Shown here piece after piece: positions 50,633-58,217 of a stretch of DNA of 64,000 bases; position 1 is the stretch's first letter; every line of letters starts with the position of its first letter. Location: positions 1 through 64,000 of the forward strand of contig CP040001.1 of the NCBI GenBank assembly GCA_013100825.1. The letters are read 5' to 3'. The stretch comes from Candidatus Saccharibacteria bacterium oral taxon 488. Lineage in GTDB: Bacteria; Patescibacteriota; Saccharimonadia; Saccharimonadales; Saccharimonadaceae. Both the position numbers and the translations under genes were made by a program. Under the pieces are notes generated by a model, which was not told where the DNA came from, did not search any database, and worked only from the letters and a program-made list of their open reading frames with translations.

Positions 50633-51795
50633 GACTTTTTCGTAGCTTTCCGTTCTTTTTTGACTGGTTTCTTGGTTGATTTGGCGGCATCGGTTTCTGC
50701 GTCGTCGGCTTTATCGGACTTAGGGGTGGGCTTCTTTTCGGTCGACGGAGCAGCGGTTTTTGCGGCGTCAGAATCTATTGATTTTTTACTATGATCGCTG
50801 TCAGCTTTAACAGTCTTTGTGGTTGCTTTGGCTGAAGCAGCGCCAAGCGGCCGCTTTGGTGGGAGATCATCCGGCGATTTCACTAGATCAGCTGGCTTGT
50901 TGGGAGTAGCAGATGGGGCTGCCTTCTCGGTCGTTGGTTTTTCAGGAGTGGTTTTGGTTGGCTCGGCTTTCTCTACTTTCTCGCCCTTTTCCTCTGACTC
51001 GTCTTTTGTGTCTTTGGCGGCTACTGTGTGCGTCGGCGTTGAACTCACTGGGGTTGCTGGTTGGTCATCGCCGCCCAGCTTTTGCTTAAAGATCTTCTTG
51101 ATGTGGTGCGTATCGGTATCAATACGCCCATCGAGTATAGAAATCACCCGGCTGGCATATGACAGCAGCTCTGGATTATGCGTCACCATAATAATCGTAT
51201 TGCCTCGGCGGTGAATGTCGGACAGCTCCTCCATGATGATGTGGCTGGACTTGGAATCAAGGTTGCCGGTCGGCTCGTCGGCTAGGATAATTGATGGGCT
51301 GTTGACCAGTGCCCGGGCGATTGCTACGCGCTGAACCTGGCCGCCGGATAGCTGATGCGGCAGATAATACTCGCGCTCGCCCAGATGGAAGTTGCGTAAA
51401 ATCCGGCTGGCTTCCTGGAGGCGCTTGGTCTTGCTGATGCCTTTATAGGTGAGCGGCAGGGCAACATTATCGATCACCGTCAGGCGTGGGATGAGATTGA
51501 AATGTTGAAAAATAAAGCCAATATCGCGCGAACGAATCGTGGCGTGATGGGTCGCCGTCAGATCCTCGACCGGTTTATTGTCAAGGTAATACTCGCCCTC
51601 TGACGGGTGGTCGAGCAGCCCGAGGATATTCAGCAGGGTCGTCTTGCCGCAGCCGGACGGGCCGACGATGGCAATGAACTCGCCCTTTTTGACCTCGAGA
51701 TTGACATTGTCCAGCGCCACCTGCTCGGCGTCACCAAAGCCAAATCGTTTCGTTACATTAGTAAGTTTAATTCGCGTTGAAGGATCGTTCATCAT
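50629..51795 (-). CDS. MacB-type ABC transporter ATPase with long charged C-terminal tail
   Basis: 388 residues from the ATG at 51795. The ATPase domain (1-225) shows Walker A GPSGCGKTTLL, Q-loop FIFQHFNLIPRL, signature LSGGQVQRVAIARAL, Walker B IILADEPTGNLD and the switch His MVTHNPE. After it comes a 150-residue tail made almost only of Lys, Ala, Pro, Ser, Thr, Asp and Glu, ending KKPVKKERKATKKS. Ordinary MacB-type ATPases stop near 230, so the tail is unusual. TATAAT ends seven bases before the ATG, predicting a one-base leader; another ATG follows directly. Confidence 0.9.
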   Translation of the reverse strand: MMNDPSTRIKLTNVTKRFGFGDAEQVALDNVNLEVKKGEFIAIVGPSGCGKTTLLNILGLLDHPSEGEYYLDNKPVEDLTATHHATIRSRDIGFIFQHFNLIPRLTVIDNVALPLTYKGISKTKRLQEASRILRNFHLGEREYYLPHQLSGGQVQRVAIARALVNSPSIILADEPTGNLDSKSSHIIMEELSDIHRRGNTIIMVTHNPELLSYASRVISILDGRIDTDTHHIKKIFKQKLGGDDQPATPVSSTPTHTVAAKDTKDESEEKGEKVEKAEPTKTTPEKPTTEKAAPSATPNKPADLVKSPDDLPPKRPLGAASAKATTKTVKADSDHSKKSIDSDAAKTAAPSTEKKPTPKSDKADDAETDAAKSTKKPVKKERKATKKS

Positions 51796-51802
51796 TGCCT
51801 TT

Positions 51803-51808
51803 ATTATA
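51803..51808 (-). promoter_or_regulatory. Predicted near-leaderless promoter of the MacB-type operon
   Basis: TATAAT on the minus strand with TTGCAA 18 bases upstream; expected transcription start one base before the ATG at 51795. The region up to the divergent tRNA-Ser is short (71 bp). Confidence 0.55.
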
Positions 51809-51851
51809 GACAAAAAGCCGCTCCGGTTGCAACCGCTAGCGGACTTTCTGT

Positions 51852-51857
51852 TATAAT
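51852..51857 (+). promoter_or_regulatory. Extended -10 promoter of tRNA-Ser (GGA)
   Basis: TGT-TATAAT, with a predicted start three bases before the mature tRNA 5' end. Confidence 0.5.
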
Positions 51858-51866
51858 ATGCATCAC

Positions 51867-51958
51867 GGAAGGATGCAGGAGTGGTTGAACTGGCACGCCT
51901 GGAAAGTGTGTAGGCTCTTCACGGGGCCTCCGGGGTTCGAATCCCCGTCCTTCCGCCA
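51867..51958 (+). tRNA. tRNA-Ser (GGA), CCA encoded
   Basis: Class II tRNA, 92 bases. Acceptor GGAAGGA pairs with TCCTTCC, discriminator G, CCA encoded. Anticodon stem CACGC/GTGTG (one G-T) with loop CTGGAAA exposes GGA. The fourth tRNA-Ser of the window. Confidence 0.95.
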
Positions 51959-52064
51959 AGAGGAGTCTCTAGTGTGTTTGAATGTATCTAATGTTTTGTT
52001 CGTGCAGTAAATATTGTTTATCTGATGTTGTTAAAAAGATAAGAAGATAGTTTCTTTGATTGTC

Positions 52065-52988
52065 TTAGTCATTTTTGTGATTCCAGCCAACAATTTCTAT
52101 AGATCTCTGAAAATATTTAGCGATATCTTGGACGACTTTTTCCTTGACGTCGTTGGGAATTTCTTTAGAAAATAAAGCAAAAGTTCTTTCTATATAGATA
52201 TCCAGTGGCCAATTTGAACTAAGAAAGCTCGTATTGTTGACTATCAGGCTCTGGTAAGCAGTTACGATTTCTGCAAAATCATTTAGACAATCAGATATAA
52301 TACTGGTCTCGACCTTGGATTTACGATTTCTTGTGGTCTTTTTTATAATGGCATAAGGAAGATCTAAGGATTCTTCGTAGACATCATATTTTTCTGGTTG
52401 ACGGTCCTTGTGAAACTCTAGTGCCTGATACTCGTCAACTATTTTATTGTAGTATCCTTCGCTCTGAAATGTTCGAGCTTTTTCTACTAGATAATTAACT
52501 GCTCGCTCGATTTTTATATGGTTGTTATCTATAAAGTCTACGTCCTTTATAGATTTATTTTTAGCGCGGGTGTTTATCCGGTCATCCAGTAATATGGGCG
52601 GTATGCGGATGCTGTCGGGTTTGCTATTTTTATAGAAATCTATAAAATCTTCCACCTTTAGCGCTTGGATATCTTTTATAAATTTTCCGCCAGCACCAGT
52701 TTCTTTTGGCGTTAATAGCTGGCGAACGTCCAGCATGAATCCCTTTTCATAGGTTTCAAATATGCTTATTAAGAGACCCGCATTGTCTGGATCAAAATAG
52801 CCAAATGATACGCTGCCGTTTTCATGCTCTTCTTCGGTATGTTGTGCTTTTGAAACTTCATTGAGGATATTAAGAAATACTTCGCGCTGAATGGCAGAAT
52901 GAAGCACATTAGTAAAATCGTCTTTTATATAGGTTTTCTTTTTATCTTCGCCGAAATATTCTTTATTGATATCTGCCACTTTGGACAT
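52065..52988 (-). CDS. AT-rich orphan gene of unknown function
   Basis: 307 residues, no family recognised. Largely helical and charged, rich in Lys, Asp, Ile and Asn, with no signal or membrane segment. Segments such as FLNILNEVSKAQHTEEEHEN and DCLNDFAEIVTAYQSLIVNN could be helical bundles. Base composition is clearly more AT-rich than the flanking housekeeping genes, and the gene sits between tRNA-Ser(GGA) and a broken folC remnant, suggesting it was acquired or is fast evolving. TATAAT ends exactly six bases before the ATG, predicting a leaderless mRNA. Confidence 0.75.
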   Translation of the reverse strand: MSKVADINKEYFGEDKKKTYIKDDFTNVLHSAIQREVFLNILNEVSKAQHTEEEHENGSVSFGYFDPDNAGLLISIFETYEKGFMLDVRQLLTPKETGAGGKFIKDIQALKVEDFIDFYKNSKPDSIRIPPILLDDRINTRAKNKSIKDVDFIDNNHIKIERAVNYLVEKARTFQSEGYYNKIVDEYQALEFHKDRQPEKYDVYEESLDLPYAIIKKTTRNRKSKVETSIISDCLNDFAEIVTAYQSLIVNNTSFLSSNWPLDIYIERTFALFSKEIPNDVKEKVVQDIAKYFQRSIEIVGWNHKND

Positions 52989-52994
52989 GTTTAC

Positions 52995-53000
52995 ATTATA
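52995..53000 (-). promoter_or_regulatory. Predicted leaderless promoter of the AT-rich orphan gene
   Basis: TATAAT on the minus strand with TTGTCG 18 bases upstream; expected start is the A of the ATG at 52988. The -35 lies in the folC remnant. Confidence 0.5.
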
Positions 53001-53002
53001 TT

Positions 53003-53182
53003 ATAGATAATGAGTTGGCGACAATATAGAGCCAGCGATGTGGATGGCGGGAATTTGCTTTGCGGACTACCAAGAATTTCCAGAATATGCGCTACATACG
53101 CCAGCCGATCATGCTTTTCGGGCGGATGGGCGATTAACTTGTCCAAAAAATAAGTGGCGTCGCGCATTGAGGCAAATTTCAT
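53003..53182 (-). pseudogene. folC: Truncated, frameshifted folC/Mur-ligase N-terminal remnant
   Basis: From the ATG at 53182 the frame reads like the N-terminus of a folylpolyglutamate synthase/Mur ligase family protein: ATYFLDKLIAHPPEKHDRLA then YVAHILEILGSPQSKFP. After SKFP the intact frame becomes unrelated, but shifting by one base restores AIHIAGS, the approach to the P-loop (HIAGTNGKGS in FolC). Homology then ends before the P-loop Lys. So one base was lost near 53049, and everything after the first ~55 residues is gone, replaced by the AT-rich orphan gene. Confidence 0.6.
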
Positions 53183-53230
53183 ACCATATCTGATTATAGC
53201 AAAAATAGGTTGTAAAATTTACCAAATGTC

Positions 53231-53260
53231 TTGAAAAACACTATATGTAGCGGCTATAGT
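53231..53260 (+). promoter_or_regulatory. nrdA-nrdB promoter
   Basis: TTGAAA (53231-53236), 18-base spacer, TATAGT (53255-53260). The leader is about 115 bases. The promoter overlaps the first NrdR-box-like site. Confidence 0.55.
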
Positions 53261-53286
53261 TAGTGTTGTACGCTATATATGTAGCG
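53238..53286. promoter_or_regulatory. Tandem NrdR-box-like operators upstream of nrdA
   Basis: Two similar sites, ACACTATATGTAGCGG (53238-53253) and CGCTATATATGTAGCG (53271-53286), resemble the NrdR box consensus (ACACTATATNTNGTGT-like). Their CTATAT cores are 32 bp apart, about three helical turns, which is the usual spacing of paired NrdR boxes. NrdR with dATP would repress the nrd operon. The nrdR gene is not in the window. Confidence 0.7.
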
Positions 53287-53380
53287 AACCCATAAATAAA
53301 CAAAAAGGCAAATTATTCTATCAAGCCACCAGATGAGGTGCTGGCGGCTGATTTTTAGCAGGGCAAATTAAGGAGGGTAC

Positions 53381-55783
53381 ATGCAACAAATTAACGTCAT
53401 CAAACGCGACGGGACGAAAGAGCCGTTTGATGCCAATAAAATTAACGCGGCGATTTTGAAGGCCTGCGACGGGCTGCCAGATCAGGTTTCTAAGGTAGTG
53501 CAGGTGGCGACCGAGCTGCAGCTGACGCTATTTGACGGGATTACCACCGAGCAGCTGGACGAGGCGGTGATTCAGACGGTTTTACAGAATGTTAAGGATG
53601 ATCCAGATTATGACAAGATCGCGGCGCGGCTGCTGCTGAAAAATATTTACAAGAATACGCTAGGCGATTACGAGACGGCCGACGAGTTAAAGAAATTGCA
53701 CGCCCGGGAATTTCCAAAGTTTGTTACAGCGGCGGTCAAGGACGGTCTGCTCGATAAGCGGATGGGTGACGGTCGGTTTGACTTGAAAAAGCTTGGTGAA
53801 GCACTTGATCCTACTAAAGACGACCTTAGTAAGTACCTCGGTGTCATCACTAACCGTAACCGCTACGCTCTGCGTAAACATGGTAGTGAGCCGATTGAAC
53901 CACCGCAGTTTACTCACATGCGCATCGCCATGGGGCTGAGCTATAACGAGAAGGATCCGACTGCGGCAGCAATTGAGTTCTATCATTATATGAGCAATCT
54001 GGAGTACGTACCAGGTGGCTCAACTCGAGTTAATGCCGGCTGCTCCTTCCCGCAACTTAGCAACTGTTTCTTATTGGAAGTGCAAGACGATATGGAGTCA
54101 ATTGCTAAATCGATTCGCGACACCATGTGGATCGCCAAAGGCACGGGCGGCATCGGCATTAGCTTTACTAAGCTACGAGCATCGGGCAGTCCAGTCAAGA
54201 CAACCAACACAACAAGCACCGGGCCCATCCCATTTATCAAGATGATCGATACGGCGTTGTTTGCCGTATCGCGCAAGGGTAAAAAGATGGGTGCCGCGGC
54301 GGTATATATGGAAAACTGGCACATTGATTTCAAGGAGTTCATCGACCTGCGCTCCAACTCCGGTGACCCGTACATGCGGACGCGCTTTGCTAATACCGCA
54401 GTATTTATCTCTGATGAATTTATGAAGCGAGTGCAGAAAGACCAAGATTGGTATCTGTTTGACCCGGCGGAAACGTCGGATCTGCCCGAGCTATATGGTG
54501 AGGAGTTCTCGGCGCGCTACAAAGAGTACATCAAGCTGGTGGAGGCTGGTAAGCTGCGTGTCTTTGACAAAGTACCGGCCCGTCAGCAGTTCAAGCAAAT
54601 CCTGACCAGTCTGCAAGCCACTAGCCATCCATGGCTGACCTGGAAAGACACCATCAACGTCCGCGCTCTAAATAACAACACTGGTACAATTCATTTGTCT
54701 AATCTTTGTACGGAAATTACCCTGCCGCAGGATGAGAAGAATATCGCTACCTGCAACCTCATCAGCATCAATCTGTCGGCGTTCTTGCGTGAGGATAAGA
54801 CGTGGGATTGGCAGCGGCTACAAGAGGCAGCACGGGCAGCAACACGCCAGCTTGATAACTTGGTAGACATCACTCAGACGCCAATTCCAGAGGCGATGCA
54901 CTCGAACCAGCAGACGCGGGCAATTGGTATCGGCGTCATGGGCTTTACTGATGTGTTGGAAAAGCTCGGTTACTGCTATGAGTCGAACGAAGCCTATGAA
55001 TTGATCGACCAATTGACGGAGTTTATTAGTTATCACGCCATCGACCAGTCGGCGGATTTGGCGGCCGAGCTAGGCAGTTATCCGACGTATAACGGTAGTG
55101 GCTGGAGTAAGGGTGTTTTGCCGATTGATACGGTGGCGGAATTGTCGAATAATCGCAAGGTTAAGGTGAAAATTGACAGCAAAACCCGTCTAGATTGGGA
55201 TAAACTACGTAAGAAAGTTAAAAAAGGCATGCGTAATGCCACGCTGATGGCTATCGCTCCGACCGCTAACATCGGTCATGTGGCGGGGACAACGCCGGGG
55301 ATTGATCCGCAGTTTGCCCAGATTTTTAGTCGCTCGACCTTGAATGGTAAGTTTTTGGAGGTGAACCATAATCTGGTTCGTGACTTGAAAGAGCTGAACC
55401 TGTGGGATCGTCTGAAGGATGAAATATTTGCAGCGCAGGGTGACATTCAGCACATCGACGCTATTCCGCAAAAACTGCGCGACGTCTACAAGACTAGCTT
55501 CCAGCTCAGCCCGTATGCCTTTATCGAGGTGGCGGCTCGGGCACAAAAGTGGGTTGACCAGGCGATTAGTCGCAATATGTACCTGGAAACTCGTGACATC
55601 GATGAGTATGTGGAGATTTATTCTGAAGCCTGGCGGCGTGGTTTGAAAACCACCTACTACCTGCACGTCAAGCCGCGTCATCAATCAGAGCAGACCACCG
55701 TGTCGGTGGAAAAATTAGCAGAACAGAAGATTCGAACTGGCGCTAAAACGCGCGGGTTTGGATTTGCCAAGGTTAATAAATAA
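53381..55783 (+). CDS. nrdA: Ribonucleotide reductase class I, alpha subunit
   Basis: Reduces ribonucleotides to deoxyribonucleotides. 800 residues: an N-terminal ATP-cone for allosteric control (about 1-90, NVIKRDGTKEPFDANKINAAI), GGSTRVNAGCSFPQLSNCFL with the first active-site Cys, TGGIGISF, the NLCTEITLP active-site loop with catalytic Cys and Glu, NLISINLSAF, and TANIGHVAGTTPGIDP. The C-terminus ends RGFGFAKVNK without the Cys-x-x-Cys pair that normally reloads the active site; how it is re-reduced is not evident. AAGGAGGG precedes the ATG. Confidence 0.96.
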   Translation: MQQINVIKRDGTKEPFDANKINAAILKACDGLPDQVSKVVQVATELQLTLFDGITTEQLDEAVIQTVLQNVKDDPDYDKIAARLLLKNIYKNTLGDYETADELKKLHAREFPKFVTAAVKDGLLDKRMGDGRFDLKKLGEALDPTKDDLSKYLGVITNRNRYALRKHGSEPIEPPQFTHMRIAMGLSYNEKDPTAAAIEFYHYMSNLEYVPGGSTRVNAGCSFPQLSNCFLLEVQDDMESIAKSIRDTMWIAKGTGGIGISFTKLRASGSPVKTTNTTSTGPIPFIKMIDTALFAVSRKGKKMGAAAVYMENWHIDFKEFIDLRSNSGDPYMRTRFANTAVFISDEFMKRVQKDQDWYLFDPAETSDLPELYGEEFSARYKEYIKLVEAGKLRVFDKVPARQQFKQILTSLQATSHPWLTWKDTINVRALNNNTGTIHLSNLCTEITLPQDEKNIATCNLISINLSAFLREDKTWDWQRLQEAARAATRQLDNLVDITQTPIPEAMHSNQQTRAIGIGVMGFTDVLEKLGYCYESNEAYELIDQLTEFISYHAIDQSADLAAELGSYPTYNGSGWSKGVLPIDTVAELSNNRKVKVKIDSKTRLDWDKLRKKVKKGMRNATLMAIAPTANIGHVAGTTPGIDPQFAQIFSRSTLNGKFLEVNHNLVRDLKELNLWDRLKDEIFAAQGDIQHIDAIPQKLRDVYKTSFQLSPYAFIEVAARAQKWVDQAISRNMYLETRDIDEYVEIYSEAWRRGLKTTYYLHVKPRHQSEQTTVSVEKLAEQKIRTGAKTRGFGFAKVNK

Positions 55784-55796
55784 AAGGAGGAACGAT

Positions 55797-55907
55797 ATGG
55801 AATATCAAGATACATTACCGGGAATTGATTTGTTGGCAGAGGAAGTGGTGCAGCGAGCTATCGGGCAGGAGGCACTGTTTGCCATCATCATAGAAGGGGA
55901 CAATTAA
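55797..55907 (+). CDS. 36-residue protein between nrdA and nrdB
   Basis: A tiny ORF with an excellent ribosome-binding site (AAAGGAGG, seven bases before ATG), starting 13 bases after nrdA and ending immediately before the nrdB ATG. The peptide begins MEYQDTLPGIDLLAEEVVQR and is acidic and probably helical. No family known. It may couple nrdB translation or bind the reductase. Confidence comes from its ribosome-binding site and exact fit in the operon. Confidence 0.55.
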   Translation: MEYQDTLPGIDLLAEEVVQRAIGQEALFAIIIEGDN

Positions 55908-56885
55908 ATGGGCATTTTAGGTTCAGGACTACGCGACGGTTTATCACTGCATCCAATTCGCTACCCATGGGCATACGACTTATATAACCAAGCAGTGGCT
56001 AACACCTGGTTCCCAAACGAGGTGCAGTTGGTACAGGATTTGGCGGATTTTGAAAAACTTAGTGATGAGGAAAAGCATGCGCTAAAGACCGTCATCAGCT
56101 ACCTTAATCCGAACGAGCTACTAATCAACAAGTCGCTGGCATTTGGCATTTATCCGTACGTTAACGCTGCTGAAGCGCAGCTGTATCTGTCGAAGCAGAT
56201 GTGGGAAGAGGCTAACCACTTCATGACCTTTGAGTATATCATCGAGACCTTTCCGTTTGATCGCGAGGAAATTTATGCGGCGGGCTTTGGTAAAAAGTCG
56301 TTGGCCGACAAGGCGAACTTCCAGAACAAGCACCTGGATGTCATGCTCGATCCAAATTTGGATATTTACTCTTTGGAGGGTAAGAAAGATTTTGTCCGCT
56401 CATTGGTGGCGTATAACATCGTATTGGAAGGCATCTGGTTTTACTCGGGCTTTATGGTTGGTATGAGCTTCCGCCAGCGTAACTTGTTGCGCAATGTCGG
56501 CACGCTGCTAGACTGGATCACTAAGGATGAGAATTTACACTTGACCTTTGGTATCAATTTGCTGCTGACTATTTTGGACGAAAACCCAGAACTGCAAACC
56601 CAGGAATTTGCCGAGGAAATCCGCGGGCTTATCCTGCAGGCGGTTGAACTAGAAAAAGAGTACAACAAGGACATGCTACCAAAGGGAATCTTGGGCCTAA
56701 ACGCTGATTATGTCAATCAATACGTCATGCACATGACCGACCGCCGCTTGGTTGAGCTTGGCTTTGAGCCAGAGTACAATGTGGCCAACCCAGCCAAATG
56801 GATGGCTACGGCAAATGACACTTTGGAATTGGTGAATTTCTTTGAGAGTACTAATACCAGCTATGAAGTTAATACTACGAAATAG
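55908..56885 (+). CDS. nrdB: Ribonucleotide reductase class I, beta subunit, Phe at the radical Tyr position
   Basis: Makes the radical used by NrdA. 325 residues of ferritin-like fold. Metal ligands: Glu70 (NPNE), Glu101 and His104 (EEANH), a Glu in VLEGIWFY and E-x-x-H in DENLH. Glu70 to Glu101 is 31 residues apart, the same as D84-E115 of E. coli R2. Four residues after His104, where E. coli has Tyr122, stands Phe108. Phe at this place together with Glu as first ligand is the pattern of class Ic (Chlamydia-type Mn/Fe) R2 proteins. The ATG directly follows the stop of the 36-residue ORF. Confidence 0.95.
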   Translation: MGILGSGLRDGLSLHPIRYPWAYDLYNQAVANTWFPNEVQLVQDLADFEKLSDEEKHALKTVISYLNPNELLINKSLAFGIYPYVNAAEAQLYLSKQMWEEANHFMTFEYIIETFPFDREEIYAAGFGKKSLADKANFQNKHLDVMLDPNLDIYSLEGKKDFVRSLVAYNIVLEGIWFYSGFMVGMSFRQRNLLRNVGTLLDWITKDENLHLTFGINLLLTILDENPELQTQEFAEEIRGLILQAVELEKEYNKDMLPKGILGLNADYVNQYVMHMTDRRLVELGFEPEYNVANPAKWMATANDTLELVNFFESTNTSYEVNTTK

Positions 56886-56894
56886 GAGAGTAAC

Positions 56895-57764
56895 ATGAAT
56901 ATTACGCTATGTGGATCAATGAAATTTATCGACAAGATGGACAAGGTTGCTGCTCAGCTGGAGGCGCGCGGTCATACAGTGTATAAACCGGATCGAGCTG
57001 AGGGAACGGCTTATGATCGTGAGCAATCGCACGCCAATGCTCAGCTCAAACGGGGTTATATGAATAAGCGCTTTGATAAAATTGATTTGGCCGGAGGGAT
57101 TGTGGTGGTGAATCCGCCAAAAAATGGCATTGATGGCTATATTGGCGGTAACTCATTTCTTGAGATGGCCTACGCCTTTAAGCACGGTCTCGATATCTTT
57201 ACTCTGTATCCGTTGCCAAAGGAGATAGGGTATATTGATGAGCTATGCGGTATGAATCCAATTGTACTTGACGGTGATTTAGAGAAAGTGGAGTCTCACA
57301 TTACCGGTCTGCCGTTGGTATGTATTGGTGCAGTAAGTCTGGTTAAGCGACTGGCAATAGAGCGCGGTTTTCGTCGAGCTGGTTTGCCGGTACGAACTGA
57401 AGTAGTGGAGGTCTCGCCTTCGGGGACTGAATTATCGATGAGTCTCGAGCTGACACGCCAGCGCGCGGCAAGCTGTCTGAGCAATCTCAAAAAGCTCGGG
57501 AAAACAGCGGCGGACTATGTCGTGGACGTGGAAAGTGGGCTGTTTCGACCATTTGAGGATAGTATAGCGTACCCATGCGAGGTGGCGTTGGTCGAAGGTA
57601 AAGATGGTGTACAGCGTGTTGGGTTTAGTACGGGTGCGACTTTGTATGATGGCGACAGCAGCATGGCTAAGCAAGTTAATTCGACGATGCTTCATCGTGC
57701 GGATCAGCAACTGGTAGAAGATGCAATATATAAAGCGGTAGCTCAGGCGAGGTCTGACCGATGA
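56895..57764 (+). CDS. Fusion of nucleoside 2-deoxyribosyltransferase-like and ITPase/XTPase-like (DUF84) domains
   Basis: 289 residues. N-terminal domain (1-135): MNITLCGSMKFIDKM, GHTVYKPDRAEG, GYMNKRFDKIDLAGGIVVVN and GGNSFLEMAYAFKHGLDIF fit the deoxyribosyltransferase-like fold that handles nucleosides. C-terminal domain (about 140-289): EVVEVSPSGTELSMSLELTR, VDVESGLFRPFEDSIAYPCEVALVEG and VGFSTGATL resemble YjjX/DUF84 non-canonical purine NTPases. Placed ten bases after nrdB, it probably cleans the nucleotide pool during dNTP synthesis. The next gene overlaps by four bases. AGGAGAG precedes the ATG. Confidence 0.78.
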   Translation: MNITLCGSMKFIDKMDKVAAQLEARGHTVYKPDRAEGTAYDREQSHANAQLKRGYMNKRFDKIDLAGGIVVVNPPKNGIDGYIGGNSFLEMAYAFKHGLDIFTLYPLPKEIGYIDELCGMNPIVLDGDLEKVESHITGLPLVCIGAVSLVKRLAIERGFRRAGLPVRTEVVEVSPSGTELSMSLELTRQRAASCLSNLKKLGKTAADYVVDVESGLFRPFEDSIAYPCEVALVEGKDGVQRVGFSTGATLYDGDSSMAKQVNSTMLHRADQQLVEDAIYKAVAQARSDR

Positions 57765-58159
57765 ACAAATTGGCAACAGATATTTTAGATACGGTAGAGG
57801 TGGGGGCGCTTGCGACGGTCAATCGTGACCGTACACCGTTGGTGACGGCGCTGCATTTTGCGCGGCTGGATGACATGCTCATTTGGGTGTCAGACCCGAC
57901 GTCACGTCATGCGCACAACGCCTTTCGTACCGGTAAGGCAGAGTTTGTGGTTTGGGATGAGCAGAAAAACGCAGTATTTTTGACGACAACTGTTCGGGAG
58001 ATTGTTGAGGAAACAGAGCTGATGGCGGCCCAGAAGGCGTACGCCAAGAAGCTCGGAGACTTTATGCCCCAAGTTGACAGGCCGCAGTTTTACGCTATGC
58101 CGATTGGCCAGCTTGATGAAAAAACTACAACGGAAAATTGGCTGCATTTTATTGCGTAA
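57761..58159 (+). CDS. Pyridoxamine 5'-phosphate oxidase-like flavin-binding protein
   Basis: 132 residues of the split-barrel PNPOx-like type: VEVGALATVNRDRTPLVTAL, DDMLIWVSDPTSRHAHN (flavin phosphate-binding region) and KAEFVVWDEQKN. Such small proteins bind FMN or related flavins and reduce diverse substrates; the substrate here is unknown. ATGA overlap with the fusion gene puts it in the nrd operon. Confidence 0.82.
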   Translation: MNKLATDILDTVEVGALATVNRDRTPLVTALHFARLDDMLIWVSDPTSRHAHNAFRTGKAEFVVWDEQKNAVFLTTTVREIVEETELMAAQKAYAKKLGDFMPQVDRPQFYAMPIGQLDEKTTTENWLHFIA

Positions 58160-58180
58160 GCGCTATCACTAGCGTACAAT
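58152..58180 (+). promoter_or_regulatory. Promoter of the 57-aa gene with adjacent palindrome
   Basis: TTGCGT (58152-58157), 17-base spacer, TACAAT (58175-58180). A perfect palindrome, ATAACC-ATAA-GGTTAT (58179-58194), overlaps the end of the -10 and covers the start site, a typical operator position. Confidence 0.5.
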
Positions 58181-58217
58181 AACCATAAGGTTATACTAAA
58201 TATAGGGGAAAATAAGA

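Noticed and set aside
51867..53182. tRNA-Ser(GGA) as integration site of a mobile island
   Set aside because: No repeat of the tRNA 3' end was seen near 53000, and no integrase or phage gene is present, so only a local replacement is supported.
55205..55684. 159-codon open frame on the minus strand within nrdA
   Set aside because: It is a shadow of the nrdA coding frame without a start signal or domain.
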